Assembly: GCF_902506095.1 (NCBI RefSeq)
Contig: NZ_LR733293.1
Span: 1,319,103-1,383,102 of the forward strand
Direction of reading: 5' to 3'
Length of the DNA stretch: 64,000 nt
Source of the DNA: Arthrobacter sp. 9AX
GTDB lineage: Bacteria > Actinomycetota > Actinomycetes > Actinomycetales > Micrococcaceae
The translations under genes were made by a program, and so were the position numbers. This document shows, one piece after another, positions 42,525 to 51,375 of this stretch. The notes under the pieces are model-generated. The model saw only the letters and a list, made by a program, of their open reading frames with translations. It ran no database searches and was not told the origin of the DNA. Numbering within the stretch: the stretch's first letter is position 1; every line of letters begins with the position of its first letter.

Positions 42525-43567
42525 GCCACGCCTGCCAGGTCCGCCCGTTCGGGCTGCCGCGGTCCTGTCTTGGTCTCATCCGCGTTGGGGAGCTGGAGGT
42601 CTGCGGGCACCGGGATGTCGTACATTTTCGCCGCGTTCAGTCCCAGGATCTTCTTCTTCTGGTTCACAGTGAGCGGGGCGTACTCGGTCATGTCTTCCGG
42701 GATCTGGAAATCAACGAACCGCTCGATCAGCCAGCGGGGGGACCAGATGGCGTAGTCGCTGGAGAACTGGATCCGGTCCTCGCCGATCCAGTAGATGAGC
42801 TCGCCCATGATCTGGGCGAAGTACCGCGGCCGGGTGTGCATGAAGGGGATAGCGACCGCCAGGCCGCCGTGGACGTTCGGTTCCTGGGTGGCGATCCAGC
42901 AAAAGTCTTCCAGCCGGGGCAGGCCCACGTGCTCCACCACAAAGTTCAGGTCGTTGAAGTCGGAGGCGGCATGGTCCACGTCGGCCACATCGAAGGCGTC
43001 CCGGTCCAGCGGGCGGACGGTGGGGCCCTTGTGGATGTGGATGTTCTTGATGCCGAGCTTGCGGCACTCCTCGAAATACCGGTAGGACCAGGGATCGGAG
43101 AGCTTGTACCCGCGGGATTCGCCGCGCCACTCGGCGGTGTAGAGCTTGACCCCCTTGAACTTCATCTTCTCGTGGTCGGCGCGGAGCCGGTCAAGGCCTG
43201 CCTCGCCCTCGCGGGGGTCATAGCAGTGGTTGTACGTGAGCTTGCCCGGGTTCGCCGCGGCCAGGTTGTATGCCTCCTCCACCTGCGCGAATCCGTTCTT
43301 GTAGAACGCGCCGAGGTAGGCCGGCTGGAAGATCGCGTGGTCCACGTAGCCGTCCTGGAACAGATCCTTCATGAGGCGTTCGCCGCCCTGGTAAAGGAAT
43401 TCCTCGTAGGACCAGTGTTCCTCCTCCGGGCCGAGGTTGCGGTGGTAGTCGTAGAAGCAATCGATGAACTGCTTGCCCTGGATATTCCGCTGGTTCTCCG
43501 GGCGGGCGTCCCACAACGCGACGTGCGCGTCGACGATGAAGTAGTTCTCGCCGTCTTTGCTGTACAT
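42521..43567 (-). CDS. Amidohydrolase of the mim/prm operon type
   Basis: 348 residues, ATG behind GGGGAGGAG. Amidohydro_2-type fold: FIVDAHVALWDA at the N-terminus, KGVKLYTAEW, NIHIHKGPT, FVVEHVGLPR and IQFSSDYAIWSPRW with the conserved metal-site residues. The same family lies directly after mimD/prmD in mycobacterial and rhodococcal propane or phenol monooxygenase operons. First gene of this minus-strand operon, divergent from the MimR-like regulator across a clear palindrome. Confidence 0.87.
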   Translation of the reverse strand: MYSKDGENYFIVDAHVALWDARPENQRNIQGKQFIDCFYDYHRNLGPEEEHWSYEEFLYQGGERLMKDLFQDGYVDHAIFQPAYLGAFYKNGFAQVEEAYNLAAANPGKLTYNHCYDPREGEAGLDRLRADHEKMKFKGVKLYTAEWRGESRGYKLSDPWSYRYFEECRKLGIKNIHIHKGPTVRPLDRDAFDVADVDHAASDFNDLNFVVEHVGLPRLEDFCWIATQEPNVHGGLAVAIPFMHTRPRYFAQIMGELIYWIGEDRIQFSSDYAIWSPRWLIERFVDFQIPEDMTEYAPLTVNQKKKILGLNAAKMYDIPVPADLQLPNADETKTGPRQPERADLAGVA

Positions 43568-43647
43568 ATCGTTCTCCTCCCCGCGACTGCCATAGTCGCG
43601 ACAGAGAAGACGCTATGGCCAAAAGGCAGCTGTCAACCTGTGACCGG

Positions 43648-43664
43648 TGTCTCATTTTGAGACA
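43648..43664. promoter_or_regulatory. 17-bp palindromic operator TGTCTCA-TTT-TGAGACA
   Basis: A perfect inverted repeat with 7-base arms and a 3-base spacer lies midway between the divergent amidohydrolase operon and the GAF/Fis regulator. Its symmetry and position suggest it is the regulator's binding site. The regulator's identity as ligand is inferred. Confidence 0.65.
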
Positions 43665-43728
43665 TGGTGACATCGCCTTTTGAACCACCACACCGTAATC
43701 TCGAATGACCAGGACAAGGAGGGCGGCG

Positions 43729-45231
43729 ATGGTGCCGGATCAGAACGTTCCCGTCCCGCGGCCACAGGCCGGCGGGCCGGAAGGCATGATGACTGCTGTC
43801 TCAAGACGCCTTCTTGCCTCCTGGCAGCGCAGTGAGGAATACGGCGTCTCGGCCGAGGCCATCGACCCCGTCTGGGCCGGGTCTGTGGCCGCTGACTCGC
43901 TGTTCTATCAGTGCGGCCAGGAGGTGCTCACCAGCCTGCATCAAACGCTGGCCAACGAGCCACTGAGCCTGATGCTCACCGACGCCGACGGGCTGGTCGT
44001 CAACCGCTTCAGTGGCGACACCTCACTGCTGCGGGCACTCGACAAGGTCCATCTGGCTCCCGGGTTTGCCTTTTCCGAGCGGGAAGCGGGAACCAGCGGG
44101 CTGGGCATGGCACTGGCGGACCGGACGCCGAGCCTGGTCCGCGCCGAGGAACACTACAGCGCAAGCCTCCGGACATACACCTGCGCTGCCGTGCCGGTGA
44201 TCGATCCCCGCAGCGGACGCCTTGAGGGCAGCGTGAACATCACCACCTGGTCCAAGTCTTCGCCGGAGTTGCTCCTGGCCCTGGCCCAGTCGGCGGCGAG
44301 CAACACCGCTGCCCTCATGCTCGCCAAGTCCCGTGGCCACAGGCCGAAAGCGGGACCCAAAGGCGGTGTCTTCCGGGTCCAGCGGGGCCGGCTTGAGCCG
44401 GGTGCGGGAACGCTGCGCGCCATGTCCCCGGCCTGGACGGACGCCCAGGACCGTGCGGCCGTGGCCCTCGGGGCAAACAAGGTGGTGGCCGCCGTCGGAG
44501 AACCAGGCTCCGGCCGGGCCACGCTGGTGGGGCAGGCCATCCGCCAGGCGCGTCCCGGAAGCCGCATCCTGTGCGCGGCAGCTCCGGAGCCCGAGGACGT
44601 GGAGGCGTGGTTGTCGCTCTGGACCCCTGAGCTGTCCAAGCCGGACACCGCAGTGATCGTGGAAAACGTTGACCTCCTGCCCGCCTGGGCGGCGCAGGAG
44701 TTGAGCGCCCGGGCTGCCGCCGCGGTGCAGTCGCCGCCGGTACCGGACGGCAACCCGCCCGCGATCACCTGGGCGATGACCGCGGAGGAACTGGCCGCCG
44801 TCCCGCAGCCCCTGGCCGCCATGGTGGAAACCGTGGTGCCGGTGCCTGCCTTGCGTGAACGCCTCGCTGATGTCATGCCCCTGGCGAGGTACGCCGCACG
44901 CCAGGCGCGGATGCGGGACGTGGATTTCACGGCTGCTGCCGAACACGCGCTGGCCGGCTATGGGTGGCCAGGGAACGTGGACGAACTTTTCACCATGGTC
45001 CATGACGCGGCCTTGCGCACGGAAACCATCGACGTGCGGCATCTGCCCTCCCGGCTCGTGGGACGCGCCGGCCCGCATCTCACCCGGATCGAGGCCGTGG
45101 AGAGGGACGAGATCATCCGGTCCCTGTCCCGGCCAGGCACCACGGTGGCCGCGGCCGCCCTTGAACTGGGAATGAGCAGGGCCACGATTTACCGGCGGAT
45201 GGCCCGCCTCGGAATTACCGCGCCGAAGTAA
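43729..45231 (+). CDS. MimR/AcoR-like GAF-AAA-Fis activator without sigma-54 motif
   Basis: About 500 residues from the ATG at 43729, which has AAGGAGG six bases upstream; the ATG at 43705 has none. GAF domain at about 60-195 (FSEREAGTSGLGMALAD, then YTCAAVPVIDPRSGRLEGSVN). A degenerate AAA domain has GEPGSGRATL as Walker A and AVIVENVDLL in place of Walker B. The GAFTGA loop is absent. PGNVDEL and the Fis helix TVAAAALELGMSRATIYRRM end the protein. Actinobacteria lack sigma-54, so it must act with another sigma factor. Homologues regulate mimABCD and acetoin genes. It sits divergent from the ADH-DUF59-amidohydrolase operon. Confidence 0.88.
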   Translation: MVPDQNVPVPRPQAGGPEGMMTAVSRRLLASWQRSEEYGVSAEAIDPVWAGSVAADSLFYQCGQEVLTSLHQTLANEPLSLMLTDADGLVVNRFSGDTSLLRALDKVHLAPGFAFSEREAGTSGLGMALADRTPSLVRAEEHYSASLRTYTCAAVPVIDPRSGRLEGSVNITTWSKSSPELLLALAQSAASNTAALMLAKSRGHRPKAGPKGGVFRVQRGRLEPGAGTLRAMSPAWTDAQDRAAVALGANKVVAAVGEPGSGRATLVGQAIRQARPGSRILCAAAPEPEDVEAWLSLWTPELSKPDTAVIVENVDLLPAWAAQELSARAAAAVQSPPVPDGNPPAITWAMTAEELAAVPQPLAAMVETVVPVPALRERLADVMPLARYAARQARMRDVDFTAAAEHALAGYGWPGNVDELFTMVHDAALRTETIDVRHLPSRLVGRAGPHLTRIEAVERDEIIRSLSRPGTTVAAAALELGMSRATIYRRMARLGITAPK

Positions 45232-45238
45232 GCCTGGT

Positions 45239-45985
45239 TCACGCCCCGAGCCGGTCCGCCAAGTCAGGAATGCTGGGCGCCACGAGGTCCCAGTCGCCTT
45301 CGGGGGCCAGGTCCGCCGTCTGGCCCGGGCCGTGTTCGGTGGGGCGGGCGATGAACGCCGTGGCCAGCCCGGCCGTCCGGGCCGCGTGCAGGTCGTTGTT
45401 GTGCGCGGCCGCCAGCATCACCTCACCAGGGTGGAGGTCCAGGAATTCAGCGGTGCGGAGGTACGCCTCGGGCAATGGCTTATAAGTACGCGTCATGTCC
45501 GAACCGATGATCACATCCCACGGCAGGCCGGCGTTGCTGGCCATGTCCAGCAGCAGTGACGTATTGCCGTTGGACAGCGGGCCCACGACGTAGTGGCGGT
45601 GGATCCTTGCCAGGCCCTCCACACTGTCCGGCCAGGGCGGCAGCCGGTGCCAGGATTTATTCAGCTCCTCCAGTCGCTCGGCGGGCAGCTGGTCCGGATC
45701 GATGCCGTCCTGGCGGAGCGCCTGGTCCAGGTTTTCGCGGTGGAGCGTGTCCAGCTTCGCGAAACTGCGCTGCCCGGAGCGGATGGCATCCATGGCCGGC
45801 TGGTAGAGGGCCCGCCAGCGGTCCGCGAAAGCGTACGCGTCCAGGGCAACCCCGTGTGCCGTGGCGAACGCTGCCACTTCCCGTGCCACGCCGGTGCGCC
45901 AGTCCACCACGGTCCCGAAGGTGTCGAAGAGGACGGCGCGCACCGGGCGCCCGGTTGATGGTGAACGGTAGGGCTCGAACCCCAT
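45239..45985 (-). CDS. Haloacid dehalogenase type II (HAD superfamily)
   Basis: About 248 residues from the ATG at 45985 (behind GGAAGGAG; the ATG at 46012 lacks one). VLFDTFGTVVDWR with D21 is the HAD nucleophile motif of type II 2-haloacid dehalogenases. VGPLSNGNTSLL is motif II, and MLAAAHNNDLHAARTAGL is the conserved end motif. It hydrolyses a C-halogen bond of a 2-haloacid or acts as a phosphatase of the same fold. The gene converges on the GAF regulator. Confidence 0.85.
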   Translation of the reverse strand: MGFEPYRSPSTGRPVRAVLFDTFGTVVDWRTGVAREVAAFATAHGVALDAYAFADRWRALYQPAMDAIRSGQRSFAKLDTLHRENLDQALRQDGIDPDQLPAERLEELNKSWHRLPPWPDSVEGLARIHRHYVVGPLSNGNTSLLLDMASNAGLPWDVIIGSDMTRTYKPLPEAYLRTAEFLDLHPGEVMLAAAHNNDLHAARTAGLATAFIARPTEHGPGQTADLAPEGDWDLVAPSIPDLADRLGA

Positions 45986-46027
45986 GTGATTTCTCCTTCC
46001 GTGCTGCCGCATGGTTAGTCTGGCAGC

Positions 46028-46648
46028 ATGCGAACTGATTTCAGTCCCTCAGCGACGTCCGCCCGTGATTTCTACCGGTTGCTCACCGCCGTGGTGGTGC
46101 CCCGGCCTATCGCGTGGGTTTCGAGCGTCTCCCCGGAGGGCATTGACAACTTGGCCCCGCACTCTTTCTTCACCGTAGCGTCCACCAATCCGCCCATCGT
46201 GCAGTTCACCTCGGTGGGGGAGAAGGATTCGCTCCGCAACATCACCGCATCCGGAGAGTTTGTGGTCAACCTGGCCCCTGCCGCGCTCCTGGAAGAGGTC
46301 AACGCCACCGGCACCAATTTCCCGCCGCAGGTCAGCGAGTTCGACGCCGCCGGCCTGACGCGGGAGCCGAGCGTCACCGTTGCGGTGCCGCGGGTCAAGG
46401 AATCACCGGCGGTGCTTGAATGCCGCCTCCACTCCGTGCTGCCGATAGGGGACTCCACGCTGGTGTTCGGCGAAGTGACCCATGCCGCCGTGAGTTCGGA
46501 AGTACTCGATGGCAGCCACCCGCGGATCGACCTGCTCGAGCCATTGGCCCGGCTGGGGCTGGACGAATGGGGCACGCTTGGCGACATCCAGGACCTCACC
46601 CGGATCCGGGTGCAGGACTGGCCGGGCCACTTCCGGCCCAAAGGCTAA
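46028..46648 (+). CDS. Flavin reductase family protein (FMN-binding split barrel)
   Basis: 206 residues. DFYRLLTAVVVPRPIAWVSSVS followed by DNLAPHSFFTVAS and NPPIVQFTSVGEKDSLRNI is the DIM6/NTAB flavin reductase pattern. The C-terminal part has LLEPLARLGLDEWGTLGD. It reduces FMN with NAD(P)H for a two-component monooxygenase or acts on a small substrate. It is divergent from the dehalogenase with a gap of 42 bp and weak start signals. Confidence 0.85.
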   Translation: MRTDFSPSATSARDFYRLLTAVVVPRPIAWVSSVSPEGIDNLAPHSFFTVASTNPPIVQFTSVGEKDSLRNITASGEFVVNLAPAALLEEVNATGTNFPPQVSEFDAAGLTREPSVTVAVPRVKESPAVLECRLHSVLPIGDSTLVFGEVTHAAVSSEVLDGSHPRIDLLEPLARLGLDEWGTLGDIQDLTRIRVQDWPGHFRPKG

Positions 46649-46687
46649 GGGCCGGTCCGCCAGCGTTGGCGGGGAAGTGGAAAGGAA

Positions 46688-46717
46688 AAAGGGACGTCCC
46701 AACGAGGACGTCCCTTT
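46688..46717. terminator. Bidirectional terminator between flavin reductase and SLC13 genes
   Basis: Perfect 12-bp stem AAAGGGACGTCC / GGACGTCCCTTT with loop CAACGA, flanked by A/T-rich sequence on both sides. Ideal for two convergent transcripts. Confidence 0.8.
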
Positions 46718-46736
46718 CCCTTTCAGCCGGAGCTCT

Positions 46737-48119
46737 TTAGCCGAGGCCGAGGTGGACGAACAGGAACCAGACGAGGAGCGGCACCACACCGATCATCGCG
46801 ATGGCCCACAGCAGCAGGGCACGGAAGAACATCCGCTCGTCCTTGGGCTGGGCGCTCGCCATCAGCAAGGCCCCGCTGGTGGACATGGGGCTGACATCAA
46901 CCACCGAGGAGCTGATGGCAATGGCCGTCACCACACCCACGGGGGTGAGCAGCGGGTCCATGGCGATGGGCTCAATCACCGGGCTGATGACGCCGAGGGT
47001 TCCGGTGGTGGAGGCGAAGGCTGACACGATGGCCACCACATAGCTTGCAATCAGCGCCGCGAGGGAGCTGTTGCCCAGGCCCGCGATGCCTTCCTGGAGT
47101 TCCTTCAGCGCACCCATCTTCTCCAGCATGCCCACGTAGGTGACGATGCCGGTGACCAGGATGATGGCCGACCACGGCATGCTCTCCACCGCCGGCTTCT
47201 GCACGTTGGAGTCCAGGACGATCAGGACCGCGGCGATGACCAGCGAGGCCACTCCCACGTCGAGCCCCAGGACGGTGGTGAGTACCAGGAGGGAGGCGAT
47301 GCCCACCAGCGTGAGGATACGCATGGGGGTTGCGGCTACCTTCTCCGGGCGGGTCCTCGTTCCGGCAGCTACGGAAGTTTCTGCCGGGGCGGTGAGTACG
47401 GCCGTTCCGGCGCCGCCGGAACCTGAAACGCCGTCGCCTGAGGGGGCGTCAGCGCCGCCGTCGTTCTTGACAGCATTGCCGCCGTCCGCCTGACGGGCTT
47501 CCGCCTTGGCTGCCCGGCGCTTCATGATGGCCTGCACCAGGACGTAGGCGATCACGGCCAGGATGGCGTTGAAGATGAAGCAGTACGCGTAGAGCTTGAA
47601 TGAACCGTCCGAGGCACCCGCGCCATCCAGCATCTTGTTGCCGAGGACACCGAAGGGGTTGACGGGGGAGAACGCGCCGGCGTTCGCGCCCTGGACGATG
47701 ACCAGGCCCATGGCCAGGGTGCTGATGCCGAAGCGCATGCCCAGCGCCAGGCCCACCGGGGCCACGATAGCGATGGCGGCGGGCGTGAAGGCGCCGGCGG
47801 AAGCCAGGGCTGCCGTCAGCAGGAACATCAGGATGGGGACCAGGATTTTCCGGTCGCCGGCGAGCCGTTCAGCCCAGTAGGCCAGCAGGTCTATGGTGCC
47901 GTTGATCCGGACGATGGCGAACAGCAGGGTAGCGCCCACGAGGATGAAGAAAAGCCCGGCCGGGAACTGTCCGATGACGTCCTTGACGGACATGCCGGCC
48001 AGGAGGGTGCCCACGCCGAATGCGGCAACGGTGGCCAGCAGGCCGGCGTTGATCTTGGTGAAGGAACCGACCGCGAAGGCGGCCACCAGCACCAGGAACG
48101 CGATGAGTGACAGCGACAT
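46737..48119 (-). CDS. SLC13/MatC-type dicarboxylate transporter
   Basis: 460 residues with about 11 membrane segments. The N-terminal SLIAFLVLVAAFAVGSFTKINAGLL resembles the MatC N-terminal domain of dicarboxylate (malonate) carriers. A charged, Gly/Ser/Ala-rich cytoplasmic loop sits at about 200-265. The C-terminal half has SAFASTTGTLGVISPV. It probably imports maleate, malate or a similar dicarboxylate. The start lies 12 bp after the maleate isomerase stop, so the two are cotranscribed. Confidence 0.85.
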   Translation of the reverse strand: MSLSLIAFLVLVAAFAVGSFTKINAGLLATVAAFGVGTLLAGMSVKDVIGQFPAGLFFILVGATLLFAIVRINGTIDLLAYWAERLAGDRKILVPILMFLLTAALASAGAFTPAAIAIVAPVGLALGMRFGISTLAMGLVIVQGANAGAFSPVNPFGVLGNKMLDGAGASDGSFKLYAYCFIFNAILAVIAYVLVQAIMKRRAAKAEARQADGGNAVKNDGGADAPSGDGVSGSGGAGTAVLTAPAETSVAAGTRTRPEKVAATPMRILTLVGIASLLVLTTVLGLDVGVASLVIAAVLIVLDSNVQKPAVESMPWSAIILVTGIVTYVGMLEKMGALKELQEGIAGLGNSSLAALIASYVVAIVSAFASTTGTLGVISPVIEPIAMDPLLTPVGVVTAIAISSSVVDVSPMSTSGALLMASAQPKDERMFFRALLLWAIAMIGVVPLLVWFLFVHLGLG

Positions 48120-48131
48120 GGTGTCAACCGC

Positions 48132-48950
48132 CTACACGTTTGCCGGAGCGAAGATGCCGGCGCCTGACAGCAGGCCGCCTGCGCCGGTGATGGCGGGGGT
48201 GTGGCCGAGGGCCTTGAGGATCTCGTAGGTGGTGGCCGTGGCCGCGGTGATGACGGGGAGTCCCAGCTCGTCCTCCACTGCCTGCACTGCAGCCAGGGAA
48301 GGCATCTGGACGCAGGCGGACAGGACGACGGCGTCTGCGCCTTCGCGCTTCAGGCTGCGGGCCAGCGCGGGCAGGTTCTGCGGGTCCAGGCAGCCGACCT
48401 CGAGGTTGTCCGCTACTTCGAGGCTGATGGCGTCCAGCACCGTGATGCCCGATCCTTCGATGTAGTCCACCACCATCTGCGTCAGCGGCTTCATGTAGGG
48501 GGTGATCATGGCGACCTTCCGGGCGCCGATTCCGTGCAGGGTGCGGACCAGGGCGCCGGCGCTGCTGGTGACCGGGGCGGGGTGCCCGTTGCCCGCGGCG
48601 GCGTCCGCAATGACCTGCTCCGAGCCCACGTGGGCCTCGGGGCCCTGGGCCATGACGGCCACCAGGCATGCGTAGGCGATGACGTCCACATCGGCGTCGG
48701 AAACTGCTTCGGCGCACTGGGCTGCCTTGCCCACCATGGCCAGCAGTTCTTCCTTGGTGACCTTCTTCATGCCGGCGCGGGCGGAGTGGAAGGTGTACTT
48801 GTGGCCGGTTGCCTCGGCCTGGCGGCGGAACAGTTCCGGCAGCTCGGTCTCCATGGTGGTGTTGGAGCTGGGGACGATCAGTCCCACGCGGCTCATCCCG
48901 GGGCGCTTGGGCTCGGGGGCAGTTTCGCAGGTTACAGCGGGGGTGCTCAT
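48132..48950 (-). CDS. maiA: Maleate cis-trans isomerase
   Basis: 272 residues from the ATG at 48950; the longer open frame upstream runs through the operator region. VGLIVPSSNTTMETELP opens the Asp/Glu racemase fold. The two catalytic cysteines are C95 in AYACLVAVM and C213 in LSACVQMPSL, as in MaiA. It converts maleate to fumarate, which enters the citrate cycle. It is cotranscribed with a dicarboxylate transporter and divergent from an IclR regulator, giving a self-contained maleate-use unit. Arylmalonate decarboxylase is a related alternative. Confidence 0.87.
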   Translation of the reverse strand: MSTPAVTCETAPEPKRPGMSRVGLIVPSSNTTMETELPELFRRQAEATGHKYTFHSARAGMKKVTKEELLAMVGKAAQCAEAVSDADVDVIAYACLVAVMAQGPEAHVGSEQVIADAAAGNGHPAPVTSSAGALVRTLHGIGARKVAMITPYMKPLTQMVVDYIEGSGITVLDAISLEVADNLEVGCLDPQNLPALARSLKREGADAVVLSACVQMPSLAAVQAVEDELGLPVITAATATTYEILKALGHTPAITGAGGLLSGAGIFAPANV

Positions 48951-48990
48951 GGCTTCTCCACGTCGTTGTGTTGGGGATTTGTTGGGTAAA

Positions 48991-49023
48991 CCCATAAAGT
49001 GGGTTCTAATCCCATGATGTGGG
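48991..49023. promoter_or_regulatory. Two tandem IclR-type operators CCCAT-N3-RTGGG (maleate unit)
   Basis: CCCATAAAGTGGG (48991-49003) and CCCATGATGTGGG (49011-49023) are both inverted repeats, and their starts are 20 bp apart, about two helical turns, so two dimers would bind the same face. They lie between the divergent maleate isomerase and IclR genes. Confidence 0.65.
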
Positions 49024-49121
49024 TCACTCTGGTGGGATGTCAAGTGGATCACTTTCCTTGCGGTGCTCCCCGCTCACTAAGCTGGGGGCTGGCAGAAAAC
49101 GATTGAAGGGATGATTGGACA

Positions 49122-49901
49122 GTGGTGAAGGAACCGGGAGCTGGGGCCTCACCCCTGTTGGTCCTGCACAAGGTGGCGGAGATTCTGGACTGCTTCTCCG
49201 TGGAGGAGCCCGAGCCGACGCTGCAGCAGATCATCCGTAAAACCGGGCTGCCGTCGAGCACCTGCCAGCGGCTGGTCCAGAACATGCTGCGTGAGGGATT
49301 CCTGGACCGCGACGGCGACCGGTACCGGATCGGCATCGGGCTGGTCCGCTGGGCTACTCCGGGAACGTTCGGGCTGGACGTGGTGCGGCTGGTGAAGCCG
49401 GTCCTGCAGCAGCTGCGCGATGAAACCGGTGAAACTGCGTGCCTGTACGTCCGGGACGGGGCGTTCCGGACCATCGTGGCGGTGGCCGAGACGCGGCACG
49501 TGGTGATGCGCCCGTTTATGGTGGGCATGGTCATGCCGTTGCACGCCGGCGCCCCGGGCAAAGTGTTCCTGGCCTTCGATCCCGGTGCGTGGGATGCCTT
49601 GGACGAGCAGGGGCTGCAGGGCTTTACGCCGGATACCCCGGTGTCCTTGGAGAAGCTGCGGGAGCAGGCGGCTGTTGCCCGTGAGCAGGGGTACTTCGCC
49701 GCCTTCGGGGAACGCAACCAGGATGTGGGTTCCATCAGCGCCCCGGTGTTCGACCATGCCGGGCGGCTTGCATGCGCCGTGGGCCTGGGATTCCCCACGC
49801 AGCGGATCGGGCCGGCTGATGTTGAACGGCTGGGTCCTGTGGTGGCCCGGGCGGGACTGGAAGCCAGCCGTGCGCTGGGGTACGCACCAGCGGCGTCATA
49901 G
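49122..49901 (+). CDS. IclR family transcriptional regulator (maleate unit)
   Basis: 259 residues. Winged helix QQIIRKTGLPSSTCQRLVQN at about 33-52, and IclR effector domain with LRDETGETACLYVRDGAF, MPLHAGAPGKVFLAF and AAFGERNQDVGSISAPVFDH. GTG start, divergent from the maleate isomerase-transporter pair across the two operators. Likely senses maleate or a related acid. Confidence 0.88.
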   Translation: MVKEPGAGASPLLVLHKVAEILDCFSVEEPEPTLQQIIRKTGLPSSTCQRLVQNMLREGFLDRDGDRYRIGIGLVRWATPGTFGLDVVRLVKPVLQQLRDETGETACLYVRDGAFRTIVAVAETRHVVMRPFMVGMVMPLHAGAPGKVFLAFDPGAWDALDEQGLQGFTPDTPVSLEKLREQAAVAREQGYFAAFGERNQDVGSISAPVFDHAGRLACAVGLGFPTQRIGPADVERLGPVVARAGLEASRALGYAPAAS

Positions 49902-49979
49902 TGTGACTTAAACAGGTACGACGGCGGCCCGGCCTTAGCCGGCTTCGTCGCCTGAGGGCCCTCCCGCGGGGGACGAAAA

Positions 49980-50020
49980 TGCCCGGCCCGTCCCTACGGG
50001 CAGGAGGGGCGGGCCGGGCA
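49980..50020. terminator. Hairpin between iclR and aromatic-acid MFS genes
   Basis: Arms TGCCCGGCCCGTCCC and GGGGCGGGCCGGGCA pair over 15 bases with one T-G wobble, and an 11-base loop. It sits between convergent genes. Confidence 0.7.
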
Positions 50021-50031
50021 ACGTGGGTCAG

Positions 50032-51252
50032 CTAAACGTGTTCCTGGGCGGGATTGGTGTTTGCAATGGCGTGAGGGACCGCCAGCAGGGCCACCACGGC
50101 GAGGGCGCCGGCTGCAGCGAAGACGTAGAAGCCCCAGGGGTAGGCGATGCCGGCTGCCACCAGGCCGCCCGTGACGGCGGGTCCGGCGATGGCGCCCACG
50201 CGGCCCACCCCGGCGGCGAATCCGAGGGCGGTGGCACGCAAGCGGGCCGGGAACAGCTGGCTCACCCAGGCGTAAACGAGCACCTGGGCGCTGAAGACAA
50301 ACACGCCGGTGACGAAGACCAGGGCGTTGAGCAGGATGGCGTTGTCCACCTTGACGCTCAGCAGGGCAAGGCAGGCCGCGGACAGGCCGAACCAGAGCAG
50401 CACGATGGGTTTGGTGCCGTGCTTGTCGGCCAGGATGCCGGCGATGATGAGGCCCGCGACGGCGCCCAGGTTCAGCACCAGGAGCAGGGAAAGGCCTGCG
50501 CTGACGGGGTATCCGGCGGATGCCATGAGCTGGGGGAGCCAGGTGTTCAGGCCGTAGACCAGCAGGAGCCCCATGAAGGACGCGGCGGCGATCGCCACGG
50601 CGACCAGCGGGTAGGGCTTTTTCGCCAGGTCCCGGAAGCCGGTCTGCTCTTCCTTCTTGGCGGTTCCCGCTGCGGCCGGCAGGGTCTCGGGCAGCTTGAC
50701 CCACAGGAACGGCACAAGGACCAGGCCTGCAAGGCCGCCGACGACGAACATGGTGCGCCAGTCGGGGATGACCATCAAGGCGAGGAAGGCGGTAGCCACC
50801 GCGCCCACGTGGTAGCCGGTCATGGTGCGGGTGGTGGACTTGCCTGCAGATCCCGCCGGTGCGTAGTCGTTCATGTAGGCGAGCGCGACCGGAAGGCAGG
50901 CGCCCAGTCCCACCCCGGCCAGGAAGCGGAAAACGCCGAACATGGCCACGTTCGGTGCCCACGCCACCGCGAGGGTGAACAGCGAGAACCAGAGCACGCA
51001 GGCAACCATCAGTTTTCGGCGGCCGAAGCGGTCTGACAGCGGAGCGATGAACAAGGCTCCTGCGCCGACGCCGACGAGGGAAATGGTGGCCACCAATGTT
51101 GCGCCCACCGCGTCAAAACCGAGCTCGCCCGTCTTGATAAGGGTGGGGATGACGGTGCCGAGCACCACCAGGTCAAAGCCGTCCAGAACCATGGCCAGCC
51201 AGCAGAGCCAGACCGGCCAGCGGGATGCGCGCGGGGAGGGAGAAGTTGTCAT
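50032..51252 (-). CDS. MFS transporter, aromatic acid:H+ symporter type
   Basis: About 406 residues from the ATG at 51252 (behind GAGG). DGFDLVVLGTVIPTLIK in the first helix and LSDRFGRRKLMV in loop 2-3 match the AAHS group (PcaK, BenK, MhpT). It has 12 membrane segments. It probably imports an aromatic or cyclic carboxylate. Divergent from the amidase gene, with an inverted repeat between them. Confidence 0.88.
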   Translation of the reverse strand: MTTSPSPRASRWPVWLCWLAMVLDGFDLVVLGTVIPTLIKTGELGFDAVGATLVATISLVGVGAGALFIAPLSDRFGRRKLMVACVLWFSLFTLAVAWAPNVAMFGVFRFLAGVGLGACLPVALAYMNDYAPAGSAGKSTTRTMTGYHVGAVATAFLALMVIPDWRTMFVVGGLAGLVLVPFLWVKLPETLPAAAGTAKKEEQTGFRDLAKKPYPLVAVAIAAASFMGLLLVYGLNTWLPQLMASAGYPVSAGLSLLLVLNLGAVAGLIIAGILADKHGTKPIVLLWFGLSAACLALLSVKVDNAILLNALVFVTGVFVFSAQVLVYAWVSQLFPARLRATALGFAAGVGRVGAIAGPAVTGGLVAAGIAYPWGFYVFAAAGALAVVALLAVPHAIANTNPAQEHV

Positions 51253-51375
51253 GTAATCCTCATTGATCAGGGAAGGAATTGGTCGCACGCCCAGGCTAAG
51301 AGCCCCATCGCCGAATGTGACGCGCGGCATACGGTCTGTCGATGAGGATACTCCAGGTTCACCCCACGTACAAAA

